Source of the DNA: Chamaecrista fasciculata | Taxonomy: Eukaryota > Streptophyta > Magnoliopsida > Fabales > Fabaceae | DNA: 64,000 bases | Assembly (NCBI GenBank): GCA_003254925.1 | Contig: QANZ01034327.1 | Coordinates: forward strand, 1-64,000 | Direction of reading: 5' to 3' | Part shown: piece after piece, positions 35,674 through 48,421 of the stretch | How the letters are laid out: each line of letters starts with the position of its first letter | How positions within the stretch are numbered: position 1 is the first letter of the stretch | The notes under the pieces: model-generated | What the model was told of the DNA's origin: nothing | What the model saw: only the letters and a program-made list of their open reading frames with translations | Databases searched by the model: none | Program-made: the position numbers and the translations under genes

Positions 35674-36049
35674 GGCAAAGGTATTAATTTCGTCCCCAAA
35701 CTTTACATCAACCGTTAATTTTGTCCTCAATTTTTTTTGCTGACAATTTCGTCCTCAATTTTTCACATTTTGGTCAATTTTATCTTTTACTCTTATTTTA
35801 GCGAATTATCAACGACAGAATCTATGTGACTAATGATATGTAATGTAAAATTGATAGAAAAATAAATTCAAATCCTAACTCAGATTGAAAAACAGAATGC
35901 AGTCTATCGTTAATTTATTGAGAAAAATTAGTCAAAGGATAAAATTGATCAAACTGTAAAACAATGGAGATGAAATTGACAGCAAAAAAATATTGAGAAC
36001 GAAATTGACAGTTGGCGTAAAGTTTGATGACGAAATTAGAGTTTTTGCC
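35674..36049. mobile_element. MULE-type MITE with perfect 9-bp TSD
   Basis: The 376-bp foldback has ends GGCAAAGGTATTAATTTCG and the complement of GGCAAAAACTCTAATTTCG. AATTATAAA occurs at both 35665-35673 and 36050-36058. The interior is related to 17400-17770 and 49143-49534. Confidence 0.88.
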
Positions 36050-36058
36050 AATTATAAA

Positions 36059-36511
36059 TTAAATGATATATATGAACTACATTTCTTTTATAAGAAGATA
36101 TATATATATATATATATTTAAGCTGTATAATCAATAAAATAGAGATAAATACTAAACTAAACATGCATTATTACTAGAAAAGTATATCAACTCGAAAGTT
36201 CTGCACCCGCATTTATATGTAAATATGTCTGTATCGAATACATATTGAATTGCTTGCATGCTTTGAATTGGACAGTGACATAGATAATATGTCATAAATG
36301 GAAAATAAAAGAAGAAAATAGTCAAGTTTGCTACCATCAGATTACTGAAATTCACTTTTATACACTGTTCTACCTAGCCAGGTATAAATATTAGGTAGTC
36401 TTTAACTCTCTATAAGTTTCATCAGCTAGCTAGCTAGGTCAATTATGTATATCTAGCTACTAATCAGTAGCGATCTTTAATTTCCACATGTCCAAATAAT
36501 TACTCTGATCT

Positions 36512-36544
<33 letters not shown>

Positions 36545-38827
36545 TGGGCATATAATTATAAGATCATGCAATGCTTTTGCGTGAACGAGATTTCTCCACA
36601 CATGCATAATTGCATTGCTTCTGATCTCTCTCTCGTGAACCCTAAGAATACTGTAATGTATTATATATATATTGCATTTACCTTAAAAGTAAAAAAATAA
36701 ATAGTTCGGTCTGAAAACTCTGTATCTACATGTTTTTTAACATATGTATGTACAGCAGCAGCAAACTCCAAATCTTCAGCTGTAACAAATCTCATCATCA
36801 TATATATAATTTATTTGATTGGAAACTTCAAAGCAGAAAAATACTATTGTTGATGCTGTATAAGTGCCTATGTATAATTAAACCATTACTTAATTGAAGC
36901 AAACGACACTAATCTTCAACTTGTTCTAAATACTTCAAAGTTCAAAGTCACTGCATATTGATCCATATTGTCTTAAGTCTTGACATATTCTATACTGATT
37001 CATTTTCTCACTAAAGATCTATATATAATTATATATATACAACAAACAACAACAACAATAACCAAAGCCTTTTTCCACTGCAGGGTGAGGTCGGCTATAT
37101 AAATTAATTAACGTCAATGCGTTCTATCTTTGCACATGTCAACCGTTAGATTATTAATAGATAAATATTTCTGGATAATTTCATGGATAGTTTTTTTTTT
37201 TCTTTCCCTTTTCCGGACTATAGGATTTTCAACCATTTTGTCAATTCTACGGACCGGGGCTCTATATATATACATATATATGTCTATATCCAATATTCTT
37301 CTGCTGTTTTTCTACAGAATCCAAAGATGTGATTGAAAGCTAGCTAGCTTACATATTGTTGAAGTGGGTGTAGCTAAGCAAGGTCGGAGCCATGCATCTA
37401 GCGTCATAATCAGCTCACAGTTAATTAGTGCTCATAATTGGAACCTCACTAAGGTGCCTTAATATTCAATTGACCATATATCTCATCAAGTAATCATGAG
37501 TGATTAGATTAAATAAGATGGAGTCATGTGGGCTTTGATTATGATTAAAGAAGCACATATATATACTTTCATGGCAAGGATTTGCTAGCTAGCTAGCTAG
37601 CTTTACAAGTATATTATATGGATATCTCCAGAGATAAAGTTAGCTTTGAAATCGTTAATTTTGTTTTGTGCAGACAACGATCATAGTGGAAAAAGGAATA
37701 TCCTATTTAAGCCTGCTTTTCCCATCCCTCTCTTAATTAGCTTCCCTACTAAAATTCAATAGCATCAATATAATCAACCCCTTTCTTTATATCCTATCAT
37801 CAGGAGGGGATATTAATAACTAGTAGATTCCAAAACTTGATATATAAATCAAAGATTTTTTTTTTTCAAAGAGAAATTAAGCCCCATTTGCCAACTAGGT
37901 ATCTATATTCAAAGGAAGGGCATGAAAGTATGAGAGTGGAGAATCCTGAAGAGGAGACCCAATCATTCAATGAGATGACCCACTGAATGAACGGTTGTGA
38001 TTGATGGTATGGTGGGCCATACTCCTATAGGGTCATTAATACTCACCATGGATCTTTCTGTGATGCCAGCAACTGCTTCATGAAAAGGAGGGAAAAAAAT
38101 ACATTTATTTTTTTGATTATATATATATATTTTTCAAAAAAAAAATAAAGAAAGATGAAAGGAAAAAAAAAAGANTTTCTTATTCCATCTCTTGTTTTAA
38201 AGAATTAATATCATACTAGAGTACACTAGTACATATATACAGTCTTACATATATGATTCAATAGTATTGCGGTAACATACACTACTTACTGTTTCATCCT
38301 ATATTATCACTTTGTGGCCCAGAATGAGAGAAGTGGAAAAAAAAGAAAGAGAGTCAGTCTGAAAATGAGCCTATTGGGAAGACAAACTAATTAACCTTTA
38401 CTACACATCCTCTTCTTCTTTGTCATATCGTCTTCAACGGAGAAAGCATATATATATATATATGTAAAATTTCAAAGTAAAAGGCAAAAGAGAATTGCAC
38501 AAACAATGATGATTTTGATATATATATATATATATATATAGTATATATATGTAACTCAAACAAAATTAAAATAAATGAAATAAATAAATAAAAAAGCCAG
38601 CCAAATACCCAAGTGTTAAACAGTGTCATTCATTCATTCATTCATTCGTGGTCTCCAAACCCTAAAAATCCCTCTCTTCTCTCTTGAATTCTATTCCAAA
38701 ATACTAATCACACCAAAAAAAATCAATTTTGGAATAATAATGAAATTATAAAACTGAATCATTTTGAAGATAGAGCAATCAATATAATTCAAACCTCACG
38801 TGTGACACATGGATCAAATTAAACCCT
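36059..38827. other. Intergenic region downstream of the TCP gene
   Basis: No gene is recognised. Features are a CT microsatellite at about 36512-36544, several TA and GCTA runs (for example 37585-37602), the N at 38175 and an (ATTC)n-like run near 38628-38648. The last few hundred bases should contain the 3' UTR of the TCP gene. Confidence 0.55.
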
Positions 38828-40018
38828 CTACGAGCGGTGGGTGCTGGTATCATGAGGATCGTCGCCGCCACCATGATGTGATTGCGACCCGGTGGCGGTG
38901 GCCTGAGACTCGGAAAGCCCGATCACCGGGCGGTAGGGGCTAAGGCCGGCCAACATACTCAAATGGCCTTCGTTGATATTGGCGGCGGCGCCACCACTGA
39001 TTCCGGCGGAGCCTAATTGCTGACTAGGCAACAAAGCCATAGGTGTAGGGAAATTCATAAAATGTAATCCACTAGACATGGACATAGAGGCGCCTCTATA
39101 TAAGGCGTTATTGTTTACCGGTGGGAACGTCCATATAGGATCCCCGCTCATCACTTGGTTGTTAGAGTTTGTTACCATCCAAATATTCGCTGGGATCTGC
39201 GCGTGACTTGTCGGAATCGCCCCTGCACTCGACTGCACCAGATAACTCCCCATTTGATACGCCGAACTCGTGGTCGACGTCGGCGATAACTCTTGTTCCG
39301 TCCCTCGCCGCTTCCTTGCGATCCCTTCCTCTGTTTCCGACAAATCCAACGTAGTGGTCGAAGATGATGGCGCGCCGCCCTGCTTTTCCGGCAACGTGAA
39401 GTTGTTAGACTGAAAATTCAGCAGCGTGGAAGTATTATTATTGTTGTTGTTGTTGTTATGATTATCGGAAGACAAGGCAATCCCTGAGAATAAGCCGGTG
39501 GTGGCGCGGCGGGGCTGGAGGGAGAAGTTAGGATTGAAATAGGAGGATCGGAGTTGGGAAGGGACGGACATGGTGGAGCCGGAGCTGCGGAGGGAGATGT
39601 TGAGGGAGGTGAAGTTGGCAGGGATGGTGCCGGTGCCGGTGGCGGCGATGACGGCGGGCTCGGCCTGCTGGAGGAGCCACTCGATGGTCTCGCCGTCGGA
39701 CTTGTGGCCGAGCTCGCGGGTGAGCTGGAAGACACGGGCGGCGCAGAGGGCGGGCATTCGGATGCGGCGGCCGCGGCCGTCCACCTTGGTGTGGCGGTCC
39801 TTGGTGGAGGTACGCTTAGGAGGCGGCTTCTTGTTGGAGGGGTCGGAGGAGGTGGTGGCGGCGACGTTGGAGGTTGAGGTGGTGGGCTCGCCGGAGACAA
39901 TACCACCACCAGCTTCTTGGTTGTTGTTGGTGTCTTCTTTCTTCTCGAGGAGTTGGAATGGGAAGTTCTGACGGTGGTGATGGTGGTGGTGGTGGTGGAA
40001 ATCGTCACCTCCCTCCAT
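38828..40018 (-). CDS. TCP14: Class I TCP transcription factor, TCP14-like
   Basis: The single-exon frame of 396 residues opens with MEGGDDF and a run of eight His, then [11 protein letters not shown] as in TCP14-type proteins. The TCP basic helix-loop-helix domain spans about residues 66-125: [58 protein letters not shown]. The short class I basic region binds GTGGGNCC sites. The tail has an Asn run and the conserved [15 protein letters not shown] and [11 protein letters not shown] segments. Class I TCPs promote cell proliferation, germination, internode growth and immune signalling in the nucleus. The start codon is the only ATG before the domain in this frame. Low-complexity antisense frames over the GC-rich first 600 bp are shadows. 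TCP14 over TCP15 or TCP8 is judged from the N-terminus and tail, from memory. Confidence 0.9.
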   Translation of the reverse strand: MEGGDDFHHHHHHHHRQNFPFQLLEKKEDTNNNQEAGGGIVSGEPTTSTSNVAATTSSDPSNKKPPPKRTSTKDRHTKVDGRGRRIRMPALCAARVFQLTRELGHKSDGETIEWLLQQAEPAVIAATGTGTIPANFTSLNISLRSSGSTMSVPSQLRSSYFNPNFSLQPRRATTGLFSGIALSSDNHNNNNNNNNTSTLLNFQSNNFTLPEKQGGAPSSSTTTLDLSETEEGIARKRRGTEQELSPTSTTSSAYQMGSYLVQSSAGAIPTSHAQIPANIWMVTNSNNQVMSGDPIWTFPPVNNNALYRGASMSMSSGLHFMNFPTPMALLPSQQLGSAGISGGAAANINEGHLSMLAGLSPYRPVIGLSESQATATGSQSHHGGGDDPHDTSTHRS

Positions 40019-40110
40019 GATCGCATATGGAGGATAGATATTAAAGTTTGTTTGATTGATTTCTACTAGTAACTGTTTTAATTTGATGTGAGTGTGTTTG
40101 TGTTTGTGTT

Positions 40111-40136
40111 GGAGAGAGAGAGAGAAAGGAAGGAGG
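40111..40136 (-). repeat. GA/CT-rich tract in the TCP leader
   Basis: A GAGAGAGA-type run about 100 bp upstream of the TCP start, read as CT-rich in the mRNA sense. Pyrimidine tracts are common in plant 5' leaders; no specific function is claimed. Confidence 0.5.
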
Positions 40137-40208
40137 GTGTAGTGAGTCTAAACTCTAATGTGAGAGTGTGGTGGGTCTTTGGTCATGAGTGATGACTACT
40201 ATATTTAA

Positions 40209-40216
40209 TATTTATA
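40209..40216 (-). promoter_or_regulatory. TATA box candidate of the TCP gene
   Basis: TATAAATA on the minus strand, about 190 bp upstream of the TCP ATG. This would give a leader of roughly 160 bases that includes the CT-rich tract. Confidence 0.5.
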
Positions 40217-40644
40217 ATGAGGTGTGTTTCGTTTTTCTTTCTAGGAAGAATTGAAATTGAAAGGAATTTAATTGGGTTGAACCACTGGGAATAGGAATGG
40301 AGTGGAGGAGCTAACAGCTGCAAGAAGGGGTTTGAACTTTGAACATACAAGAGCTTTAAGCAACAAAGACAATGAGTGGGAATTATATGGGTGACCCTTT
40401 TATTTTAAAAGCATGTTTTTTTTATTTAAGAAAAAGGAATTGCTTCAATTTAATCTAGTAGTAGTATAGAGGAAATTAATTAAAATAAGTGAGAGCTAGG
40501 TAGAGAGATATTGGATATTTGTAAATTGGGAGTGAGAGGAGTGAGGTGTGTGGGTAAAATGGACAGGTGTGTTTGGTTCAGAGTCCACGTGAGGTGCTCT
40601 TTATATCATTCAATCCATAAAGACAATGGAGAGAGGGAGTGGAA

Positions 40645-40654
40645 GTGGGGCCCA
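40645..40654 (+). promoter_or_regulatory. Class I TCP binding site (GTGGGGCCCA)
   Basis: Matches the class I consensus GTGGGNCC on the plus strand and, because of the palindromic core, GGNCCCAC-like on the other. It lies about 630 bp upstream of the TCP coding start, outside any coding region, so autoregulation or cross-regulation by other TCPs is possible. Confidence 0.45.
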
Positions 40655-40701
40655 ATCCCAAGTCAAAAAATAGAGAGACCTCGAAAGGAAACATTACAAC
40701 C

Positions 40702-40709
40702 GTGGACCC
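40702..40709 (+). promoter_or_regulatory. Class II TCP-type site (GTGGACCC)
   Basis: Matches the class II consensus GTGGNCCC and lies 57 bp from the class I site, making a small cluster upstream of the TCP gene. Motif evidence only. Confidence 0.35.
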
Positions 40710-40729
40710 CACTCTCATTCACGTAATCA

Positions 40730-42399
40730 TTTCCTTTTGCCTTTTCTTCTGCACCTTTGCTAGCTACTCATTCAATTCCCCTCTCTATTCTATTTCTCTC
40801 CTTTTCCTTTTTCCTTTTCCTTTCTTCCTCCAAATAACACAGTACATTTATAACACAGTAAATTCACACCCTCATCTAACTCTATATTATTGCTGCTTCA
40901 CTTCACTTCACACACTACTCTAGTCCATGTATCAATGTTCTATCCTATCACATGTTCACCCTTCTTGATCATTAGGACCACTACCACCAAATAGAAATGC
41001 TTCCAAATCTTCCTAACAAAATATATTTCAGACTCATGGAGTGAGCCCAATTAATTACTTTGAGTAACATTTTCGATCAATAGGTAAATAATTACGACCA
41101 CTCACAGTCACAGCTAACTCTGCTCACTGTCGTTTTCTTAGCATTTATGATCAAGGGGTAGTTTTGGTTTATTCACTATATATATATATATCATATATGT
41201 ATAGATGCATCGATCCATCACTTAATTGGCTTTGACCAGCACCAAAACCTCCAGAAATTGGAGTTTTATGGGACTAAAATCTGGAATTGTACTTGTTGAT
41301 TAATTAGTGTTCAATGGAGGAGTAGCTAGCTTAGTTAGGAATTGTCATCATGCAACATCACCACCTGTTGAATAAAGACAAATCAATTAACACGATATTG
41401 ATATTAGATAGCTCAATATATATATATATACATAACCCACCAATTACTGTAATGCAAAAGTAAACAAGGAGCATGATTATTCAACGCCAAATCCAATTAA
41501 CCATGCAATCTGTGGGTTCTACCTTATTTCTCTTTTAACTAATATATATAATTTGTCGTTATGTAATATCCACGTTGTTTGACCCTGTGGGAAATAGTGA
41601 TTAAAATATTGCTTCCATTGAAACGCCTTTCTACGGGCAGGTTATCATCCATTTCAAGTTTTCTACCATATACATATATCATATATGTTACATCTTTTTT
41701 AATTTTATTCCATCACTAAATCCAACCAAAATATATACACGCATGTAACTTCAAAGCAAGTACAACGACGACGTTTTTCTGAAAATGTCAACTTTTGACA
41801 GAACGAATCTTTTCCCCTCAACTAATATTAAAAGATAAATTAAATATCAACATGATTTATAACTAGAATTATACTATATTATCAATCGATCATTCTACTC
41901 ACATTTCATCGTTCGGTCAGTCTTCTTGTTCTTTTACCTTCTTCCTCTCTCGCTGATTGATTTCACCTGTGCCTATCAAAATCGTTATACCTTCGATATT
42001 CTGGATACTAATTAATGATGACTCCAAAGAAATGATCCACTTATACTTCGAGCAATCATATATATATGATGTTCCACTCTTTATGTGAAGTTTAACTAAT
42101 TCTCTTAATTATATTATTTATTTATACTCTAAATATCCTTAATTAATTGATTTGGTTGTCGAAGACTCTTGATAGGAGTCATCTCCCACGTTTAACTTGT
42201 GTTCTGCCTTTCAAGTTTTGAAGGTTGAAGCTAGTTTGAGGATATTATCACTAAAAAATTACATAATTAATCAAGTGAATAACTTTATAATTAGGGAATA
42301 TATGGATTTAATCCAACTGTCATCACAATATATAGTTCTTGTCATCAAAGTAATTAACAATTGAAGATACTTCACTATTATGGGTGTTCCCCTATTCCA
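40730..42399. other. Intergenic stretch upstream of the TCP gene
   Basis: No gene is recognised. Pyrimidine-rich sequence at 40740-40830 and TA repeats near 41182-41192 and 41418-41431 are the only features. Confidence 0.55.
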
Positions 42400-42414
42400 T
42401 AAATGAGCGAGCTT

Positions 42415-42725
42415 TAACTTGGTCAGACCCACGTTTCACCTTAACATTCACATTCTGAAATTCACGGAACCTATGTCTAAAACCATTGAGGACGTGGTTT
42501 CTCATCTCCAATTGCTCCCTGCTCGATTTTACTTTATAAATACCCTCATTCCATTTTCGAATAAGGTTAGCTATTCTTTCTACTTGTACTCTCTTGCTTG
42601 TGCATTGATCCATATATATCTAACTTGAACATCAAAGTATACTTTGCAGGCCCCTTTATAAAGTTCTTGCAAGTAACTTTTAACTTACTGCTCAAGCAGC
42701 CCCCACGTTGAACTAAGTAAGGGTC
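42415..42725 (+). mobile_element. Diverged LTR fragment related to 21420-21990
   Basis: It has a TTTATAAATACC motif near 42532, then AACTTGAACATCAAAGTATA, CTTTGCAGGCCC, AAGTTCTTGCAAGTAAC and GCAGCCCCCACGTTGAACTA in the same order as the LTR near 21880-21980. Conserved order with many substitutions indicates an old copy of the same family. Confidence 0.6.
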
Positions 42726-45161
42726 TCTCCTAATTTCTGGTTTATCAAATTAATATTAACCATGCCATCACATAAAACATTAATGCAAATGATGAATCAT
42801 ATATATGTATGTATTAATGTATGTGTGCTGAAGAGATAATATATAGAGAAGAGGTAACATTGAGTGATGTATATGAAATTATAGGTGGGAGGAAGAGAGT
42901 GTGTGTGTGTCCTATAGAAGAGGGCAGATTAAAGGTGGAGCATGTGGATATTAACCAATGCTGCCTTTTCTTCAGACCACATGCCTTGCCACTTTTATGT
43001 ATGTCATACTGAACAAGACAGCTTACCCTCCAATCTATCTAGCTATCACTATATATCCCTTACTTTCTGTAATTTCTTCATTAAATTGGACAATGCATCT
43101 TTGGTCCCACTCTCAACATCATTAACTCGACTTCTTCCATGCACTTTCAATAAACAACAAATAACCATATAAGTTCACAATATTATATATATATATATGA
43201 TAAATATAAATTGTTATATTATTTTATCGATCATCATATAGTTTTTAGTTAAAAGAGAAAAGTTACTTTTTATCTCTAAATTTAATTGAGTCAATTAATT
43301 AATTTTTAGTAATCAAAATATACAACTCAATTTCTAAATTAGTATATATTTAAGGACTAAATAGTTGACAATTGAAATATTTCAGGGATCAAATTGTATA
43401 TTTCTATTATTCAATGACTGATTAATTGACTCAATNTGTATATATATATACACACATATATATATATATACACACATATTGCTAGCTAGCTAGTTTTTTC
43501 CTGTCACTACTCACTACCAAAATATCTCTTTACTTCAATGTTTTCTACGTCAACCACAATTCATTCCCATGTTGTATGTCCAAAAAATAATTAATAGGTC
43601 ATATAATTTAGATAATGAGGAAATAAATTATAGTACAAGTCATTTGTATTTAATTACAGTACACATTCAGGCCAAAATAAAAAACTGTTATACACATTGT
43701 GGAAATTTGATGAAAGTTCTTTTATAATAAATAAAATCAGAGTCATATGGTTAAAATCTTGTATTTATAGCTTATGCTTTTTTGGCCATTGGCATCTTGG
43801 TTAAAAAGTTACACTAAATGAAAACTATATTAATTATACGGAAGATAAAAATTAAAGAATATAAAAGTTGTTACAAAATTTTTGTTTTTCAAAAACTATT
43901 TTATATTATATTTAATTTTTTAACACTTCATTCTATTCTCATATTAATTCATATCTATTTGTGTTTTTTTTTGTCAAAGCATCTTTCATACATGAAGATG
44001 AGAGATACAACTAGTTATAATTGGGAGAAATAGAGAACTTAATTAGTAGATCATCTAATATATATCATCCTGAACAGGATTTACACTCTCTAGAAAAAGA
44101 AATAAAAACCAAACACCAAGCAACACACAAGGGGAAAAATACATCATATCATCACCACATCATATAAAAAAGGAAAAGAACTACCAAGCAAAATCTTACT
44201 GTAAAAATAAGAAAATCGAATACGGGAGATTTTTTCTCAATGAAGAAGACACTAAAGCCGCCAGCTACCATATATTGCCATCTGATCTTCAACTGCTTTG
44301 ACCATATGAATCTTTTCAGACTTTGCTGGGATCTAAAAATCCTCTCTGAGGACTTGGTTCTTCGCCAACATGGGCTCTCGAAAATGGATATGGATTCTAA
44401 ATATAGTATTCTAAGAAGAAACAACAACAAAAATCTCTCACAAAAGAGAGAAGAAACTCCTTTACCTAGAAAGGTGATCTCCTACAAAGAGGAGAAGATA
44501 AGCAAAAAAAAAGAGGAAAGGAAAAGGGGAGACGACAACCCCTCGCAAGCTTAGCTTTTTTCTTTGGAGAAACCCTAGCAGAGGAGAGAGCTCTATTTGT
44601 GTTCTAGCTCTTTGTATATTGATAAGGGATGGGTCGAGCCAGTCTATAGCCCACCATGAAAGCCCATTCCATAACATCACTCGTCCTACTACAAGCACGC
44701 TTGGCTTCACTCCCAACCATTACTGACAGACCTACCAACCTATAACTATCACAACGGTTAAAGCAACTATAGCGTACACTCTACTAATAATATAGGATGA
44801 GGTAGGAGACCACCCTATCCAACGACCATACCCTAAAAATGTTTTATAAATAAGAGACTTCACAAACACTTGATTCTTGATACTCTTACTTTGTTGGATT
44901 ACTGACTTAGGGTGGTCTCCTATGCGTTGTGTGCAACAGTCCTGTAAAATTGAAGAGCATCATCATATATATATCACTCTAGACATAAATGAAAAAAAAA
45001 ATGTATTGTGTGATACTATCATTTATTAAGTACCATAAAAATGTGAATAATATATATATATAGGTAAAGTGTGATAACAATTACTTTATAATAAAAGTTT
45101 AATTATAAGGCCGAATCATAATCGAAATATGACATTTAAACATGTGTTCTATCGTGAGTTA
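42726..45161. other. Intergenic region with unassigned element-like blocks
   Basis: No gene is recognised. A foldback-like piece around 43260-43435, with inverted TTGAGTCAATTAAT, ends at the N at 43436. Between 44240 and 44935 a GC-richer block has a TATA-like TTTATAAATAAG near 44841 and a local inverted GGAGACCACCCTA (about 44806-44818 and 44910-44922); it may be an LTR or TRIM fragment, but I cannot prove it. The 104-codon frame 44240-44554 is not recognised. Confidence 0.45.
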
Positions 45162-45170
45162 AAGAAATAA

Positions 45171-46228
45171 GGTCAAAATGCACTAACACCCCCTGAGTTT
45201 TAGGTTGGGTGCACATAACACCCATGAGTTTTCAATTTGTGCAAATAGGACCCCTGAGTTTTCAATTACGTGCAAATAACACCGTTAAGTGCCACATCAG
45301 TGAGGGTATAATAGTAACTTCATAAAAAATCTAGGTCAAAGTCTTATTTTGGTCCCTCAAGTTTACTCAAAGCTCCGTTTTAGTCCCTCAAATTTCCAAA
45401 AATTTCTACATACCCTTAGTCCCTCTCCAATTTCCATCTAATTTTTCTGTTAAATAAAAGAAAAAAGTTGGTTTAAATTCCCTAAAAGTTTTACTTTTTT
45501 AATTAAGGTCCATTCTTTATATAATAGGACCAAAATATAAGAAAAAATAAATAAATTGGGATTTAAAACAATTTTAGCAAAAAAAAAAAAAGAAACACAG
45601 CACTCTTCTCCTTCTTCTTCAATCACGCAGAGTCCTTCTTCTTCTTCCTTCACTCAAATCCCAACACCTTCAACAGATCCTCTTCTTTCTCGTCTTCTTC
45701 ATCTTCCTTCTTCAATTAATTCAATATATATGTCATATTAAAAAAAAAATATCGAAACCCCTTTCAACTTGGGATTTGAGTGAAGGAAGAAGAAGAAGGA
45801 GAAGAGTGCTGGGTTTCTTTTTTTTTTTTTTTGCTAAAATTGTTTTAAATCCCAATTTATTTATTTTTTCTTATATTTTGGTCCTATTATATAAAGAATG
45901 GACCTTAATTAAAAAAAAAATAGAACTTTTAGGGAATTTAAACCAACTTTTTTCTTTTATTTAACAGAAAAATTAGATGGAAATTGTAGAGGGACTAATT
46001 TTGGAAATTTGAGGGACTTAAACGGAGCTTTGAGCAAACTTGAGGGACCAAAATAAGACTTTGACCTAGATTTTTTATGAAGTTACTATTATACCCTCAT
46101 TGATGTGACACTTAACGGTGTTATTTGCACGTAATTGAAAACTCAGGGGTCCTATTTGCACAAATTGAAAACTCAGGAGTGTTATGTGCACCCAACATAA
46201 AACTCAAGAGTGTTTGTACATTCTGGCC
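45171..46228. mobile_element. Long MULE-type foldback element (1.06 kb), 9-bp TSD with one mismatch
   Basis: The ends are GGTCAAAATGCACTAACACC and the complement of GGCCAGAATGTACAAACACT. The arms, roughly 45171-45670 and 45775-46228, are inverted copies over most of their length, leaving a loop of about 100 bp. The flanks AAGAAATAA (45162-45170) and ATGAAATAA (46229-46237) differ at one base. Short mirrored open frames (45450-45653, 45776-45964) are products of the palindrome, not genes. Confidence 0.83.
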
Positions 46229-46237
46229 ATGAAATAA

Positions 46238-48190
46238 TTGTGGCTTTGCTAATAGTATAACCACTTTTAACCTTTTGGTTTAGTAGCTATAACATTTTCT
46301 ATATTTTAATTAAGAAAATATAATTACATCTCTGTTAATTAAATAACTTATATATAACAGTGATAAAGACTTATTCTAACAAGATCTTTATATTCAGCCC
46401 AAAAAAAAAACACAAGATCTTTATTTGCAATGACATAAAGATATCAAAGAAAATCTTTAATTAATTGCAATGATATAAAGATATCAACGAAGGAACAATA
46501 CATCACTTTAAAGATGAAATCGAATATTATATATTTTAATATCTTTCATGAATATGATATGATTGTGATCATTTACATGTTTTTTATGTGTGTGTATATA
46601 TACGTCATTAAAAAAATTACACTTCTAGTAATAAGCATTCCATCTAATCACGCGCGGTTTAAATATATTTTGGAGGCAAATTAACTCAAGCAACATCAGT
46701 TAATTTCTTCAAACATTGCGAGTGAACTTAATTAACTGTACGATATTATATTATTTATAACGTATATATACTTGGCAGCGAATATGTTTACTGAGGGACT
46801 CAGATTATGAAACTGATATATATATATATATATATATTACTTCTCGTAGTTATGCAAACGATGAATATTTAACTTTAATTTAAAGAGTTTCTACATTGTA
46901 CGTATAGGATCTGTTAATCGGTTAATCCTGATTAGATTGTTAATTATAAGATATATAAGATGGTTTGTATGGAGGAGGAGAAAGGCAGGGCGAGAAGAAT
47001 TTGCAGTAATTAAGTGAGAATATTGAAAAAGAAGACCATACTTCATTGTAATTTCATAGTCATACAAGATCTTGGATCTTATAACTTGATGACTTGACTT
47101 TTTTGAAAAGCAAAAGGGAAAAAAAATTAGAGGGTCGAAACTCGAAACAAAAATTACTTCTTCTTCTTTCTTCTTATTATGTGTAAAATTAATTAAAAAC
47201 AAAAGGAACAGATATAGAAAAAAAGGCTGAAAGAAAAAGGGAATTGTTGGAAATAGAATATTTTGAGGGTAAGAAAATGAAATGATAATAGTAATAAAAT
47301 AAAATAAAAGAAAAGAAATGGGTGGAGAAGGGGGTCACATCACTTTCTTCTTTGAAAGCTTTTTGGTTGCCGCTATTCCGGACTTTCATGAAAAGTAGAG
47401 CCCAGTGAATCCAATTGGGGTAAATCAGTAAAATCACATTCTACCCTCTTATTTCTATGATTCTATCCCCACGTCTTCGCTCACCGCGTGTGTCTCACGC
47501 TCTCCTTCCCATGTCCCCAACAACATCTTCAAAATCTCAAATTTGGATCTTCTAAGTTCCCAGTTATGTCACAAAAAAAATACTCAAGTTTTCTTTATCT
47601 GAAAACCAAGAAGATAGAAAAATAGAAACAAATTAAGATAATATAATTAAATATATGAGTTATGATAGTATAAATAATTGTAACAATCTATAAGTAACTC
47701 ATAAATGTTATGGGATCCTTTATATATCAAGTTATATATATTTTTTAGGTTAAAGGGTCATTATCGTCTTAAAGGTTTTAAATGATTGTATAAAAGTTAA
47801 ACTATATTAAGAAAAAAAATATTAATTTTTTTTATTATATTTTAAAATACTAAAAATAAATTATGAACATTTTATTCAATTTTTGTTATTTTATTTTAAT
47901 CTAATATAACATGAATTGTGAGATTCTACAAAGTTACATAATTTGTCACTACTACTTTTTAATTTTTTCGATATCTTGCATCCATATTGGTTTTAAATAT
48001 ATCATTTAGAGGTGTGGAATACCAAAACACATCAAAATCATCTTCTTATATTATATGGCTCCATCCCTTTCTGGTTAGTCCATGTTTAAAACTATAGTCT
48101 ATAAAATTAAAAATAAGAGAAAATTTACTATTTGGTCTTTCTTTCTTTACTAAGTTAACAATTTAGTCCCTTATTTATTCTACATACATA
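46238..48190. other. Intergenic AT-rich stretch
   Basis: No gene is recognised. TA microsatellite near 46818-46838. Its right part may be interior of the Helitron whose 3' end lies at 48224. Confidence 0.5.
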
Positions 48191-48224
48191 TTTGCGTGCC
48201 CGTTAGGGCACGCAAAGCCCCTAG
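48191..48224 (+). mobile_element. Helitron 3' terminus (hairpin plus CTAG)
   Basis: Positions 48191-48216 form a perfect 11-bp stem (TTTGCGTGCCC with its complement) around a GTTA loop. Four bases later comes CTAG at 48221-48224, followed by T. A GC-rich hairpin just before CTRR with T beyond it is the canonical Helitron end. The matching 5' TC end was not found. Confidence 0.75.
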
Positions 48225-48421
48225 TTTATTTGATACGTACGAGCAAGTAGAGGGAAGCTGAGGTGGAGGATGATGACTCACGTACAAGCCACGTTAGAGG
48301 ATGACTTGGACAATGAAGTTATGAATTATAATGATTAGCAACTTCCGAGTGATTATCATGTGAATCTTTGTTAATTAAACAAACTCATATATATCATGAT
48401 GCTATTCACTTATTAGTTTTA

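Noticed and set aside
36512-36544. CT-rich repeat that could be mistaken for a regulatory array
   Set aside because: Simple microsatellite; no spacer structure and no CRISPR-like organisation anywhere in the window.
39418-40026. Long Pro/Ser/Thr-rich open frame and two antisense Gly-rich frames over the TCP gene
   Set aside because: Shadow frames of the GC-rich TCP coding sequence; the frame with the TCP domain explains the region.
44240-44554. 104-codon plus-strand frame starting MKKTLKPPATIYCHLIF
   Set aside because: No family recognised; surrounding blocks look like LTR or TRIM debris, so I did not call a gene.
45450-45964. Two similar frames containing FFFAKIVLNPNLFIFSYILV
   Set aside because: The two arms of one palindrome read in opposite directions; not genes.
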